A stretch of 64,000 nucleotides of DNA from CAZOEL01 sp964578835. Lineage in GTDB: Bacteria > Desulfobacterota > Syntrophobacteria > Syntrophobacterales > Syntrophobacteraceae. Under the pieces are notes generated by a model that saw only the letters and a list, made by a program, of their open reading frames with translations, searched no databases and was not told where the DNA came from. The stretch lies in assembly GCA_964578835.1 (NCBI GenBank), contig CAZOEL010000004.1, forward strand, positions 73,783-137,782. Reading direction: 5' to 3'. The position numbers were made by a program, and so were the translations under genes. This document shows, one piece after another, positions 1-7,691 of this stretch (within the stretch, counting starts at the first letter, position 1; the number at the start of each line of letters is the position of its first letter).

Positions 1-386
1 TGTGGATTGTTGTTGAGCGCATCCCACGCTTCCCAGAATTCTCCGAGGGTCTGAGAGAATCCCAGCTCGCCGTCATCCGAAAGGTAGGCGCCTGCCAGAG
101 AAAGATGCGATACCTGCTCGTCATAGTACGCCTTCAGGGATGTAGCGCCGAGAAGCCTCCGTTCAATGAGTTGATCTCGCTGCTGGATAATCCGATCCAC
201 TCCGGCGCCGTTGCCGATCCAGCCGGAGCGGTGCTGTATGGGCGCATTCGTAGTCAGATACGCCTTTTGGCGGGAGTAGGTTTTGCTGTCCGCGTTTGCA
301 ATATTATGGGAAGCCGTCTGGATCTGAATTTGAGTGTTCAGAAGCGTATTTTTGGCTATTTCCAGCGTGCTGTTGATCCCGGCCAT
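1..386 (-). CDS. flgK: Flagellar hook-filament junction protein FlgK, N-terminal part (cut by window edge)
   Basis: FlgK (HAP1) joins the hook to the filament outside the cell. Only the first 128 codons are in the window; the gene continues past base 1. The protein begins MAGINSTLEIAKNTLL and carries the rod/hook signature ASHNIANADSKTYSRQ, which pairs with a C-terminal helix in axial proteins. The ATG at 386 follows a strong AGAAAGGAGG ribosome site and lies 3 bases beyond the stop of the FlgN-like gene. It is the last visible member of the flgF-to-flgK operon on this strand. Function is confident from the N-terminal signature and gene order. Confidence 0.9.
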   Translation of the reverse strand, partial: MAGINSTLEIAKNTLLNTQIQIQTASHNIANADSKTYSRQKAYLTTNAPIQHRSGWIGNGAGVDRIIQQRDQLIERRLLGATSLKAYYDEQVSHLSLAGAYLSDDGELGFSQTLGEFWEAWDALNNNP

Positions 387-389
387 GGA

Positions 390-869
390 TCAAGCCTCCT
401 TTCTGAACACCAGTCCCTTGCAATTGATCGGCCTCCGCCTGGCCGCTTCGCGCATCCCGGGTCCGTAACCCGAGGAGCCGTAACAGTCGAGAAGTTCGTT
501 GCAGTAGGTTAACGATCCATTTATGAAAATGCGGTTCGATTCGTTCAGCTGAGCAATTTCTTTGAGACTACGTCTCAGAGTGTTGTAATCCGCTGAGGTC
601 TTTTCATCGATTCCGCTTTCCTTCTCCTGCTCTTTGAGCAAAAGGACGCTTTCTCTCAGCTCCACGCTCAGCCGCTCTTTACGCGGGAGAATGCCCAGCA
701 GCGCATCGCTTTTGAATTTCCTGAGCATCTCAGCTTCTTCTTTAAGGAGCTGAAGCAACGAGTCAGCCTTCGAGATACAGGCATCCAATCCGCTGCAACC
801 GCATTCCTGAAGCTGAGACGGCAAGCCGCCATCTTTCAATCCAGGCGCAGAGCCAAGGTTGCTTCTCAT
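390..869 (-). CDS. FlgN-like flagellar export chaperone (probable)
   Basis: A 159-residue, mostly helical protein with no signal peptide. It has Leu/Lys/Glu-rich amphipathic stretches (about residues 20-110, e.g. LLQLLKEEAEMLRKF) like those of the FlgN chaperone, which escorts FlgK and FlgL to the export gate. The identification rests mainly on position: directly upstream of flgK and downstream of flgJ, where flgN normally sits. The ATG at 869 has an AGAGGATATT ribosome site. The gap to flgJ (870-1016, 147 bases) is too short for a normal flgM, which often sits here. The Cys-containing N-terminus (CGCSGLDAC) is unusual. It could instead be another flagellar chaperone. Confidence 0.6.
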   Translation of the reverse strand: MRSNLGSAPGLKDGGLPSQLQECGCSGLDACISKADSLLQLLKEEAEMLRKFKSDALLGILPRKERLSVELRESVLLLKEQEKESGIDEKTSADYNTLRRSLKEIAQLNESNRIFINGSLTYCNELLDCYGSSGYGPGMREAARRRPINCKGLVFRKEA

Positions 870-1016
870 TTCCCAATATCCTCTTATGCGCTTGAGCTCC
901 TTATTGTCGTTCGTGTCCTATGCTTCCGACAAACGCAGCCGATTTCCCGACAGATAAGGAGTGCTGATCGTTACCACCACATGGAAAGCTGCAGGCATGC
1001 TCTCCCTATTGTGGAA

Positions 1017-1403
1017 TCAGCCGGTGCGACTGAACGTCCCCTTCACAGCCTGACCGGCCCCCTCCGGCATTCCCGCCTCAGAGCCTTTTGCGCCCTGCCC
1101 CTTCGCTTCTGCTCCCTCAGCGCCCGCTATCATCGGCAAGAGCTGCTTATAGAGAAGAGCCGCCAGTCCACAACCTTCCCTTTTACTGAATTCCTTGGCA
1201 AGCGTTTCATCCATCATCGACTCGAAAATCTGTCGACTCTGGTCCGGCTCTTCGGCGCGCATGATGCTCTGGCGCATGGATTTGAAGACCGTATTGGTCA
1301 AAACGGCCTCGAATTCCTGACATGCTTCTTTGAGCCGCTTTTTGGCGACATCCGTTTCCATCAGAGCGCCCGGTCCCAACCCCTTGTTGACTCCTGCGAT
1401 CAT
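1017..1403 (-). CDS. flgJ: Rod-binding protein FlgJ, short form without peptidoglycan hydrolase domain
   Basis: This 128-residue protein matches only the N-terminal rod-binding (rod cap) domain of FlgJ: AKKRLKEACQEFEAV and FKSMRQSIM, then a helix with MMDETLAKEFSKREG. The C-terminal glucosaminidase domain of enterobacterial FlgJ is absent; the tail is a low-complexity Gly/Ala/Lys stretch (about residues 95-128). Single-domain FlgJ is common outside the Gammaproteobacteria, where a separate lytic enzyme opens the wall. The ATG at 1403 has a GGAGGGGAGC ribosome site, and the gene starts 21 bases after the flgI stop. Confidence 0.85.
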   Translation of the reverse strand: MIAGVNKGLGPGALMETDVAKKRLKEACQEFEAVLTNTVFKSMRQSIMRAEEPDQSRQIFESMMDETLAKEFSKREGCGLAALLYKQLLPMIAGAEGAEAKGQGAKGSEAGMPEGAGQAVKGTFSRTG

Positions 1404-1424
1404 GCTCCCCTCCAGCCATTTTGC

Positions 1425-2576
1425 TCAGATGATTTCGAGATCCGCCTGCAAAGCGCCCGCAGCCTTTATGGCCTGCAGGATGTTGATCAAGTCGCGCGGG
1501 GTTGCGCCGATGGCGTTCAATCCTTGAACAACCTGCCCGAGGGTGACTCCTCCCCCTATGAGCGCCAGGGAGCCTTTCGCTTCCTGGACTTCGACTTTAC
1601 TTTGAGGAGTAACCGTCGTTTTCCCGCCGCTCAACGGCAGCGGCTGAGAGACGTTCGGCTGTTCCGTAACCTGAATGGTGAGGCTTCCATGAGCGATGGC
1701 GACGGGCGATATGCGCACGCTTTCACCCATTATGATGGTGCCGGTCCTTTCGTTCACTACGATCTTGGCCGCCACATCAGGCTGAACCTCGAGGTTCTCC
1801 ACTTTGGCGATCATATCGATGATTCTCTCCCCATACTCGGGAGGAACGTCGAGCTTTATGGTTGCCGCATCCACAGCCTGGGCGTATTGACCGCCCAGAG
1901 TGGCGTTGATCCCATCCACGGTTTTGCTGACTGTTGAGAAATCGGGGGCTTTGAGCACGAGATCCAAATTGCGAAGGTCTTTGTAATGGACCGGGTTTTC
2001 AAGCTCAACCGAAGCCCCTCCGCTCACGAAGCCCACGGTTGGATGATTCTTCTGCACTCCGCCGCCGCCTTGCCCGGAAACGCTGAATCCGCCCACCGAA
2101 ATCGGTCCCTGAACGATTGCATACGTTTTTCCGTCGGGCGCCTGCAGTTGAGTCAGCAAAAGGGTGCCCCCTTCAAGACTTTTAGCGTCTCCAATGGAGG
2201 AAACCTGAGCGTCTATCCTGGAGCCGACTCGAGCGAAAGGAGGCAATTTAGCTGTAACCATTACTGCCGCAACATTTTTCACCTTGACCTGCGTCGGATC
2301 GACATGGATTCCCACATTGTCCAGAAGGTTCGCAAGAGTGCTCACGGTAAACTGAGTCTTGTCCTTGTCCCCGGTTCCGTTCAAACCGACCACGAGTCCA
2401 TAGCCGATCAAGGGATTTGACGCAGCGCCCCTGAAGGAAGCGATGTCCTTGATCCGGGTTGCGTAAGATGCGTCCGGATGCAAAAACTCGAACAACAGGC
2501 TCATTAGCAGGATAAACGCCGCCAAGGTCTTCGGCTTTCCAAAAAGAAGCAGCATATAGTTGTGAAAGGCTTTCAT
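1425..2576 (-). CDS. flgI: Flagellar P-ring protein FlgI
   Basis: FlgI forms the periplasmic P ring around the rod at the peptidoglycan layer. The chosen ATG at 2576 gives 383 residues, the usual size. An N-terminal hydrophobic segment (LAAFILLMSLLFEFL) serves as Sec signal, followed by the family hallmark TRIKDIASFRGAASNPLIGY and GLVVGLNGTGDKD. The C-terminus NAIGATPRDLINILQAIKAA is also typical. A TTG at 2603 would add nine residues and overlap flgH; it was rejected because GAGGCGAGC precedes the ATG. The gene lies between flgH and flgJ. Confidence 0.95.
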   Translation of the reverse strand: MKAFHNYMLLLFGKPKTLAAFILLMSLLFEFLHPDASYATRIKDIASFRGAASNPLIGYGLVVGLNGTGDKDKTQFTVSTLANLLDNVGIHVDPTQVKVKNVAAVMVTAKLPPFARVGSRIDAQVSSIGDAKSLEGGTLLLTQLQAPDGKTYAIVQGPISVGGFSVSGQGGGGVQKNHPTVGFVSGGASVELENPVHYKDLRNLDLVLKAPDFSTVSKTVDGINATLGGQYAQAVDAATIKLDVPPEYGERIIDMIAKVENLEVQPDVAAKIVVNERTGTIIMGESVRISPVAIAHGSLTIQVTEQPNVSQPLPLSGGKTTVTPQSKVEVQEAKGSLALIGGGVTLGQVVQGLNAIGATPRDLINILQAIKAAGALQADLEII

Positions 2577-2586
2577 GCTCGCCTCG

Positions 2587-3366
2587 CTAGAACGGTGACA
2601 CAAGGTCTAAAAGTTGAAGGAGCCATCCCGGTTTCTGATGCTGTGAAACCGGCCCCTTTCCGACAAGGAATATCTTCGCTTCGGCAATGTTCTGGGAAAG
2701 GACAGTGTTGTTGCGTGTAACGTCCATCGGCCTTACCACGCCTTCGAGCACTATTTGCTGCATCTCATCGTTCACTTTAGTCCAGCGCGAGCCACGGATG
2801 ACAAGATTTCCATTGGGCAGCGTCCCGACCACGGTAACCGTCATGTAGGCGGACATGGAATCCGCTCTGCTGGTCGCGCCTTTGCCCGTGAAAGTGCTGT
2901 TGAATGATCCGCTGTAGGGTCCAAAGGAGGCCGCGCCCACAGGGGCATTCACCTGGGAGCCGGCCCCGGCGCCTGAAAAGTTGAACGATCCGTCGAAAGA
3001 CTTGCCTCGGTTGGCTTGAGTCGTAGCTTCTTTTGACGCCGTCGATTCTTCGCTCACGGTGATCGTCAGAATGTCTCCGATCCTGCGCGCTTTTATGTCC
3101 TGGAACAGAGATTGGTTGGACTGATTCCACAAAGACCCGGAAGGCAGCTGCTGCTTGGCTTCTGCAACCGTCACCGGCGCCGGAGCTTCAACGAAGGGAG
3201 CTGCGCCGGTCATCGGCGGAGCTTGTGGGGCAAGCAGAGGCTCGGACGTGGTCGCGCAAGAGATGAGCAAAGCCGGAAAAAGCAGAAAGAAAAAGGCTTC
3301 ATAGAACCGCCGGCTTCGGAAGCTATTGAAGATGCGACTGGAAACGCCCATCGATGCTCGTGACAT
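2587..3366 (-). CDS. flgH: Flagellar L-ring lipoprotein FlgH
   Basis: FlgH builds the outer-membrane L ring. The 259-residue protein has a signal peptide ending in a lipobox (LLFPALLISC, Cys near residue 37), fitting its known lipidation. A Pro-rich linker follows. The conserved core includes SLWNQSNQSLFQDIKARRIGD, DILTITVSEESTASK, GNLVIRGSRWTKVNDE and VLEGVVRPMDVTRNNTV. The ATG at 3366 has a GGAGAGGG ribosome site. It lies between flgA and flgI in the usual P/L-ring order. Confidence 0.95.
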   Translation of the reverse strand: MSRASMGVSSRIFNSFRSRRFYEAFFFLLFPALLISCATTSEPLLAPQAPPMTGAAPFVEAPAPVTVAEAKQQLPSGSLWNQSNQSLFQDIKARRIGDILTITVSEESTASKEATTQANRGKSFDGSFNFSGAGAGSQVNAPVGAASFGPYSGSFNSTFTGKGATSRADSMSAYMTVTVVGTLPNGNLVIRGSRWTKVNDEMQQIVLEGVVRPMDVTRNNTVLSQNIAEAKIFLVGKGPVSQHQKPGWLLQLLDLVSPF

Positions 3367-3384
3367 AATCCCTCTCCGTTACGC

Positions 3385-4410
3385 TCAGGGCAAGGCCTGG
3401 ACTGTTGTTGAGTCGATCACCAGGCAGGAGACCGTTCGCTTCGTCATAAGATTGACAACCCGAACCGTCGCCCCCACGCTTCCGTCTTCACGCGTCTGAC
3501 CTTTGGCGGTGAGCTTAAGTCCCGGCTGGTCGTAAACGATAGTAACCGCACTTCCCCGTTTCAACGCGGGCGGCTCGTCAAGATCGGACAAAAGCACGGG
3601 CTGGCGCGCTCTGATATCCCTCAAGACCCGCTTCCCCACCGCCTGGTCGAGGTTTTCCGCATAGCGATCGGGAGCCTCGGCAATGTTCAGCCGTTGAACG
3701 TCCAAATCCGCATCCGTCAAGACTTCATTCCGTTTCACAAGACGTACGGCATGCAGCACGTCCCGCATGACATCCACTTTCCCTGCAACCCTGAGGCTGC
3801 GCTCCTTTTCACCATCCACGAAGAATTGGATCGTGAGGATTACATTTCCGGCATATTTCTCACGGGAATTATTGGCCTGGACTTCATAGGTCATTTTGCC
3901 CGCGGGCAATTCCAAAGCTCCGGGAAAATAGATTTCGCGAATGGAAACCTCTTGAGGACTCCATGGCGCATTGGCCAGGATGTGCTCCTTATAGATCTCT
4001 TCTATCTGTTCTTTAGGAATCTGTATGGAGGCGCGCCTGATGACGATTTTCTCCGGCAGAGAAATTTCCGCCAGAGAGGAGTCATAGGCATTGGAGGCCA
4101 GGTACTGCTGCAGGAAGGCGCGCAACTGCTCAGGATTAATAATCTTCTCCGATCCGGGGTCCGGAGCCTCGCCGATATCGGACTTTTTGAGGAGATCCGC
4201 CAGCCTCTCATCAAGTCCGGCAGGATCGCACAAATCCAGCAAGGATACACGCTTGCGCTCCGCCTTGACTTCTGCAAGAACCCGAAGGCTCACTCTTTTC
4301 TCTGCGGCGAAAAGCCGACTCAAAACGCTCTCGTTCTCCCACCCCAGCGGGAGAAGAGAGAGACAGGCGACAACAGCCAGAGTGAGTCGAAATCTTCCAG
4401 ATCTTCTCAT
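3385..4410 (-). CDS. flgA: P-ring assembly chaperone FlgA
   Basis: FlgA is a periplasmic chaperone for P-ring assembly. The 341 residues exceed the E. coli protein (about 220) because of an N-terminal extension, as in other deltaproteobacterial FlgA proteins. An export signal is visible (LTLAVVACLSLLPLG). The C-terminal SAF-type domain is clear: HAVRLVKRNEVLTDADL, RQPVLLSDLDEPPALKRGS, VTIVYDQPGLKLTAKGQ and the final VRVVNLMTKRTVSCLVIDS. It sits 17 bases downstream of flgG and upstream of flgH. Confidence 0.9.
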   Translation of the reverse strand: MRRSGRFRLTLAVVACLSLLPLGWENESVLSRLFAAEKRVSLRVLAEVKAERKRVSLLDLCDPAGLDERLADLLKKSDIGEAPDPGSEKIINPEQLRAFLQQYLASNAYDSSLAEISLPEKIVIRRASIQIPKEQIEEIYKEHILANAPWSPQEVSIREIYFPGALELPAGKMTYEVQANNSREKYAGNVILTIQFFVDGEKERSLRVAGKVDVMRDVLHAVRLVKRNEVLTDADLDVQRLNIAEAPDRYAENLDQAVGKRVLRDIRARQPVLLSDLDEPPALKRGSAVTIVYDQPGLKLTAKGQTREDGSVGATVRVVNLMTKRTVSCLVIDSTTVQALP

Positions 4411-4427
4411 GAGCTCGACCTTCGGCG

Positions 4428-5210
4428 TTAGCTCTTGACATTGTTGGCCAACTGCAACATCTCATCCGCAGCCTTGATGACCTTGGAATTCGCTTCATAG
4501 GCGCGCTGCCCGACAATCATGTTGACCATCTCTTCCACGACGTTGATATTGGAATTTTCAAGATACCCCTGCAGCAGAGTGCCCAGGCTCTCGGAGCCAG
4601 GCGTTCCGGATTCGGCTTCCCCTGAAGCTTCTGTCGGGATACCGTAATTGCTCCCAATGTTCAAAAGTCCGGTAGGATTTGCAAAATCATACAAGGTGAT
4701 CTCCTGGGTGGAGAGGACCTTCCCGCCCTGGTCAACAGCTGTAACAGTTCCTCCGGCATCGATGCTGACATTGGCAGCCTCAGCGGGAATAGTGATTTCA
4801 GGCTGGAGGCGGTTGCCTTCTGCGTCGCAGAGATTCCCTTCCTGGTCCACTTTGAATGCTCCCGCTCTCGTATAGACTTCCTCCGTCCCGCGCAGCACTT
4901 TGAAGAAACCGCCGCCTTCGATGGCGATATCATAGGGATTTCCCGTTTGCGCAAAATTTCCCTGACTGTATATCTTGTCTACCGATACTGTTTTGGCTCC
5001 CATGCCAAGTTGGATCCCGGCGAGGACCTTCGTGTTGTTGGCTGTCTCCGCTCCGGGAGGCGTGATGTTCTGGTACATCAGATCCTCAAAATTGGCGCGG
5101 CTTCGCTTGTAGCCCGTCGTATTGGCGTTGGCCAGGTTGTGGGAGATGACATCCATGTTCGTCTGTTGCGCAGCCATTCCGCTCGCTGCAGTCCAGAGGC
5201 TCCGGATCAT
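4428..5210 (-). CDS. flgG: Distal rod protein FlgG
   Basis: FlgG forms the distal rod of the flagellar drive shaft. Length (260 residues) and sequence match the family: MIRSLWTAASGMAAQQTNMD, the rod signature ISHNLANANTTGYKRSRANF, IAIEGGGFFKVLRGTEEVYTRAG, and C-terminal LLQGYLENSNINVVEEMVN with IVGQRAYEANSKVIKAADEM. The ATG at 5210 has an AGAAGGAG ribosome site. It is preceded by flgF and followed by flgA, as in many delta- and epsilonproteobacteria. Confidence 0.96.
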   Translation of the reverse strand: MIRSLWTAASGMAAQQTNMDVISHNLANANTTGYKRSRANFEDLMYQNITPPGAETANNTKVLAGIQLGMGAKTVSVDKIYSQGNFAQTGNPYDIAIEGGGFFKVLRGTEEVYTRAGAFKVDQEGNLCDAEGNRLQPEITIPAEAANVSIDAGGTVTAVDQGGKVLSTQEITLYDFANPTGLLNIGSNYGIPTEASGEAESGTPGSESLGTLLQGYLENSNINVVEEMVNMIVGQRAYEANSKVIKAADEMLQLANNVKS

Positions 5211-5267
5211 GATTTTGACTCCTTCTCTGCTCGGCCTTCCTCGGAGATATTTATCAGAAAGGTCTCT

Positions 5268-5948
5268 TTAGCCATTTCCAAGCTTGTTCGTAATTTGATT
5301 ATCCCGCTCGTCGTGAAGCTGAATCACCTTCTGGTAAGCCTCAAAGGCCCTTGTCGATTCGATCATGTGAGCCATTTCTTCGACGATGTTGAAGTTCGCC
5401 TCTTCCAGAGCCCCCTGCTCGACAGTGCATTTCTCAGCCGGAATGGGCTCCGGCTGGCCATTGGCGAGCTTGAAATAACCATTGTCTGTCTTCTCGAGCG
5501 CCGCGCCGTCGGGAAACTGAACAATGTTGAGAGTGTCAACGGCGTTGTTCTCGTCAAAGACTTGACCATCCTTTTCGATTCGAACTTCGGAGGAGCGAGT
5601 AATGCGAATAGGGCCATTTTGACCCATAACCGGCCACCCCTGAGGGGTTACCAGCGTGTTCTCCTTATCAATCGTCAGGTTTCCGGCGCGCGTGTATTGG
5701 ATGCCTTGATCCGTTTCCACGCTTAGAAACCCGCCTCCCGATAGGGCGATATCAAGAGGGTTTCCAGTTGGATGAATGCGGCCTTGATCCATCTGAGTGC
5801 TGGTCGATTGAAACAGAAAATCCTTAAATAAAACCGAATCTTTTTTGTAGCCGGGCGTAGTGGCGTTGGCGAGATTGTTGGCAATGACATTCAATCTCTT
5901 TTCTTCCTGTATGGAGCTTAAAGCTGCGGCATAAAACCCTATTCGCAT
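5268..5948 (-). CDS. flgF: Proximal rod protein FlgF
   Basis: A second, shorter rod protein (226 residues) with ANNLANATTPGYKKDSVLF at the N-terminus, IALSGGGFLSVETDQGIQYT in the middle and NIVEEMAHMIESTRAFEAYQ at the C-terminus. Its place ahead of flgG marks it as FlgF. It is the first gene of the operon. The ATG at 5948 follows AGAAGGAGGCGATACA and lies about 22 bases downstream of the start predicted from the sigma-54 element at 5981-5996. Confidence 0.92.
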   Translation of the reverse strand: MRIGFYAAALSSIQEEKRLNVIANNLANATTPGYKKDSVLFKDFLFQSTSTQMDQGRIHPTGNPLDIALSGGGFLSVETDQGIQYTRAGNLTIDKENTLVTPQGWPVMGQNGPIRITRSSEVRIEKDGQVFDENNAVDTLNIVQFPDGAALEKTDNGYFKLANGQPEPIPAEKCTVEQGALEEANFNIVEEMAHMIESTRAFEAYQKVIQLHDERDNQITNKLGNG

Positions 5949-6252
5949 TGTATCGCCTCCTTCTGTCAGATCATCTGGTAAGCAATGATGATGCCAGACC
6001 GCGCCAAAGCTCCAATCTCTTCAGGCAGAAGCGGATCTTTATAGAATCGAGATCCTCTCAGTATCGAGGCAAGAACGAATTGCCATGGCTAAGGAATTAT
6101 TTGCCGCATAACGACGGACGGCCGGTCCTTTTGAGATCCATAACGCTCATGAAATGCGCGAGCGGAAGAATACTTGACAAATCGAGGCTCCGGCTTTCCT
6201 TTTGAGAAAGGAAATCGTCGCAACGCGATTACTATTTTGAAAGGGGATTTTT
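5949..6252. other. Divergent intergenic region between flgF and the PGPGW-type gene
   Basis: Besides the sigma-54 site, no gene is seen. A TTGACA at 6174-6179 could be a -35 box for the rightward gene, but the -10 region 17 bases on (TCCTTT) is poor, so no promoter is called. No clear inverted-repeat activator site was recognised. Confidence 0.5.
5981..5996 (-). promoter_or_regulatory. Sigma-54 promoter for the flgF-flgG-flgA-flgH-flgI-flgJ-flgK operon
   Basis: Read on the minus strand the site is TGGCATCATCATTGCT. It matches the -24/-12 consensus TGGCAC-N5-TTGCW with exact spacing between the GG and GC dinucleotides; the only change is T for C at the sixth base. The predicted start is near 5970, leaving a leader of about 22 bases with the flgF ribosome site inside it. 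Rod, ring and hook operons are class-II, sigma-54-dependent in many polar flagellates. Spacing, orientation and distance all agree. Confidence 0.75.
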
Positions 6253-6570
6253 ATGTTCGAACTGATAAAAAAGAGATACAGACAGATCAAGAAAGGAAAT
6301 CCAGGCTCTCGCTTCAGAGATTTTTACCATCTCCGCCATGAGAAAACAGAAGGGTCCAATTGGTATAACAAGGCTTATACGTTTGTCGGCATTACTCTCT
6401 TAGCCGGAGGTTTCCTCCTTTCCATTCCTCCCGGCGTTCCCGGCTTTATCGCCATCATTGCCGGGACTTCCATGGTCGTGGCGAGGTCCTATTCGCTAGC
6501 GACCTTCCTCGACGCCTTGGAAACAAGCGTTCGCTGCGTTCTCTACAAAAAGTGTCCGGAGGAATCCTGA
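6253..6570 (+). CDS. Small two-helix membrane protein, PGPGW-type
   Basis: A 105-residue protein with a basic N-terminus and two hydrophobic segments (about residues 44-58 and 64-80) joined by a tight turn, LLSIPPGVPGFIAIIAG. This resembles the Pro/Gly turn of the putative transmembrane PGPGW family, whose function is unknown. The ATG follows GAAAGGGG. It is a single gene, divergent from the flagellar operon and closed by the hairpin at 6601-6640. Inner-membrane location is inferred; no role is assigned. Confidence 0.6.
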   Translation: MFELIKKRYRQIKKGNPGSRFRDFYHLRHEKTEGSNWYNKAYTFVGITLLAGGFLLSIPPGVPGFIAIIAGTSMVVARSYSLATFLDALETSVRCVLYKKCPEES

Positions 6571-6600
6571 CGAACAGTCCGCCAAGCTACCATCCAAGGG

Positions 6601-6640
6601 AAGGCCCGACTTGAAATGGAGCCGTTTCAAGTCGGGCCTT
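6601..6640. terminator. Bidirectional hairpin terminator
   Basis: A perfect 16-bp inverted repeat: AAGGCCCGACTTGAAA at 6601-6616 and its complement at 6625-6640, with an 8-base loop. It lies 31 bases after the PGPGW-type gene and 54 bases before the end of the convergent PilZ-like gene, so it could end both transcripts. The T-tract is short. Confidence 0.7.
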
Positions 6641-6693
6641 CAAACGCCTTCCTGCGTCTCCCGTCACGGCCTTCGGGAACGCAATCTCCCACC

Positions 6694-7047
6694 TCAGTTG
6701 TTCTCGATGAGCCTCTGCAGCTCGCTCTTTTGGTCTTCCGTAAGTTGACCCAGCTCCACTCCGCAGCGTCTTACTCCTATCGTGCTATAAGGCACGGGGG
6801 GAGCGGGTCGATCATAGGTTATCCTGCATGGGATGTCATTGGTGCGGCCATCCATTTCTTCAGTGCAATAGAGCCGCAACATAAGCGGCTCACCGAGACG
6901 CTCGCCATCCCCTATGTAGGTCAAATCGAGAACGCCCTCCTTCATATCCCCGACCCAACCGACTCGAGTGGAAGACAAACATGGCGAGAATAGAATGCCG
7001 ATCGTTCCGTCTTTAACCCGAAGCCGGGCGCCTTCGCTCCTTTCCAT
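6694..7047 (-). CDS. PilZ-like domain protein
   Basis: A single-domain cytoplasmic protein of 117 residues. The C-terminal part (VRRCGVELGQLTEDQKSELQ) resembles the end of PilZ domains, which bind cyclic di-GMP; the beta-rich middle also fits. The N-terminal RxxxR motif that contacts the nucleotide is not evident in canonical form, since only ERSEGARLRVKDG is present. It may therefore be a degenerate, non-binding PilZ protein. The ATG at 7047 has a GGGAGG ribosome site. Proximity to flagellar genes is compatible with a motility role but does not prove one. Confidence 0.55.
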   Translation of the reverse strand: MERSEGARLRVKDGTIGILFSPCLSSTRVGWVGDMKEGVLDLTYIGDGERLGEPLMLRLYCTEEMDGRTNDIPCRITYDRPAPPVPYSTIGVRRCGVELGQLTEDQKSELQRLIENN

Positions 7048-7277
7048 ATCTCAACCTCCCTTATGCTGAAAAAGTTGACTGCTATAGTCTCCTCATTAAT
7101 GGATACAGGGCTGAGCGCATTTCGGTCACAATCCTACCCCGACGAGCGCCTGGCGATAGCGTAGAGAGAGAACTGGAGGCAGGTTGAGATCGCAGCAAGA
7201 AATGGTTAAAAGGAATACTGTAGCTTCGCGAAAAGACATCGTTGCCACAACGTTAATCTGGCGGAAAGGAGCTAATA

Positions 7278-7433
7278 ATGGAAAAGACGGGATTGGCGTC
7301 CGAACAACTCACCTGCTCTTACGAGGGGAAAGAATATTTCGCCGGCGCAGAGATTTGCAAGACAAGCTGCCGCTGCATTGTATGCAAAAGTGGAACATGG
7401 GAAGAGGTAAGAGGCGAGACATACTGCTATTGA
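7278..7433 (+). CDS. 51-residue Cys-rich small protein (YEGKEYxxGA type)
   Basis: The ORF ATG 7278 to TGA 7433 encodes MEKTGLASEQLTCSYEGKEY and so on. It has six Cys (residues 13, 27, 31, 33, 36, 50), including the cluster CKTSCRCIVC, and the motif YEGKEYFAGAEIC. A GGAAAGGAG ribosome site lies 6 bases upstream and a hairpin follows at 7473-7496, so it looks like a complete one-gene unit. Short proteins with a Y-x-G-K-x-Y-x-x-G-A motif are known as DUF1496-like; that assignment is from memory. There is no signal peptide. Metal binding or a disulfide fold is possible. Confidence 0.6.
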   Translation: MEKTGLASEQLTCSYEGKEYFAGAEICKTSCRCIVCKSGTWEEVRGETYCY

Positions 7434-7472
7434 CGGGATAGAAGCGACGTAACGAATTAGCCGGTTCACAGG

Positions 7473-7496
7473 GTGGGCGCATCTTTTTGCGCCCAC
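7473..7496 (+). terminator. Hairpin after the 51-residue Cys-rich gene
   Basis: Perfect 8-bp stem GTGGGCGC / GCGCCCAC with loop ATCTTTTT. It lies 39 bases after the small gene's stop. The T run is in the loop rather than after the stem, so termination efficiency is uncertain. Confidence 0.45.
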
Positions 7497-7691
7497 TGCG
7501 ACTTGTTCTGAAATTAGGCCGATATGTTCCGGAATCGACCATTGCAGAGCTTAGCAAGCTTTAACTTAGGGCGTCTAGATTGCCTTTTCGATCTTGTCCG
7601 GTTTTCGGCCGCCCAATTCTCCGGTAGGGGCGAAAAATCTTTCGCCTCCACAACAATCGAATGGGAATTAATCCTTTCCCAGGACCAAAGC

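Noticed and set aside
981..1937. 318-codon plus-strand frame over flgJ/flgI
   Set aside because: Antisense shadow of well-supported flagellar genes; its sequence resembles nothing.
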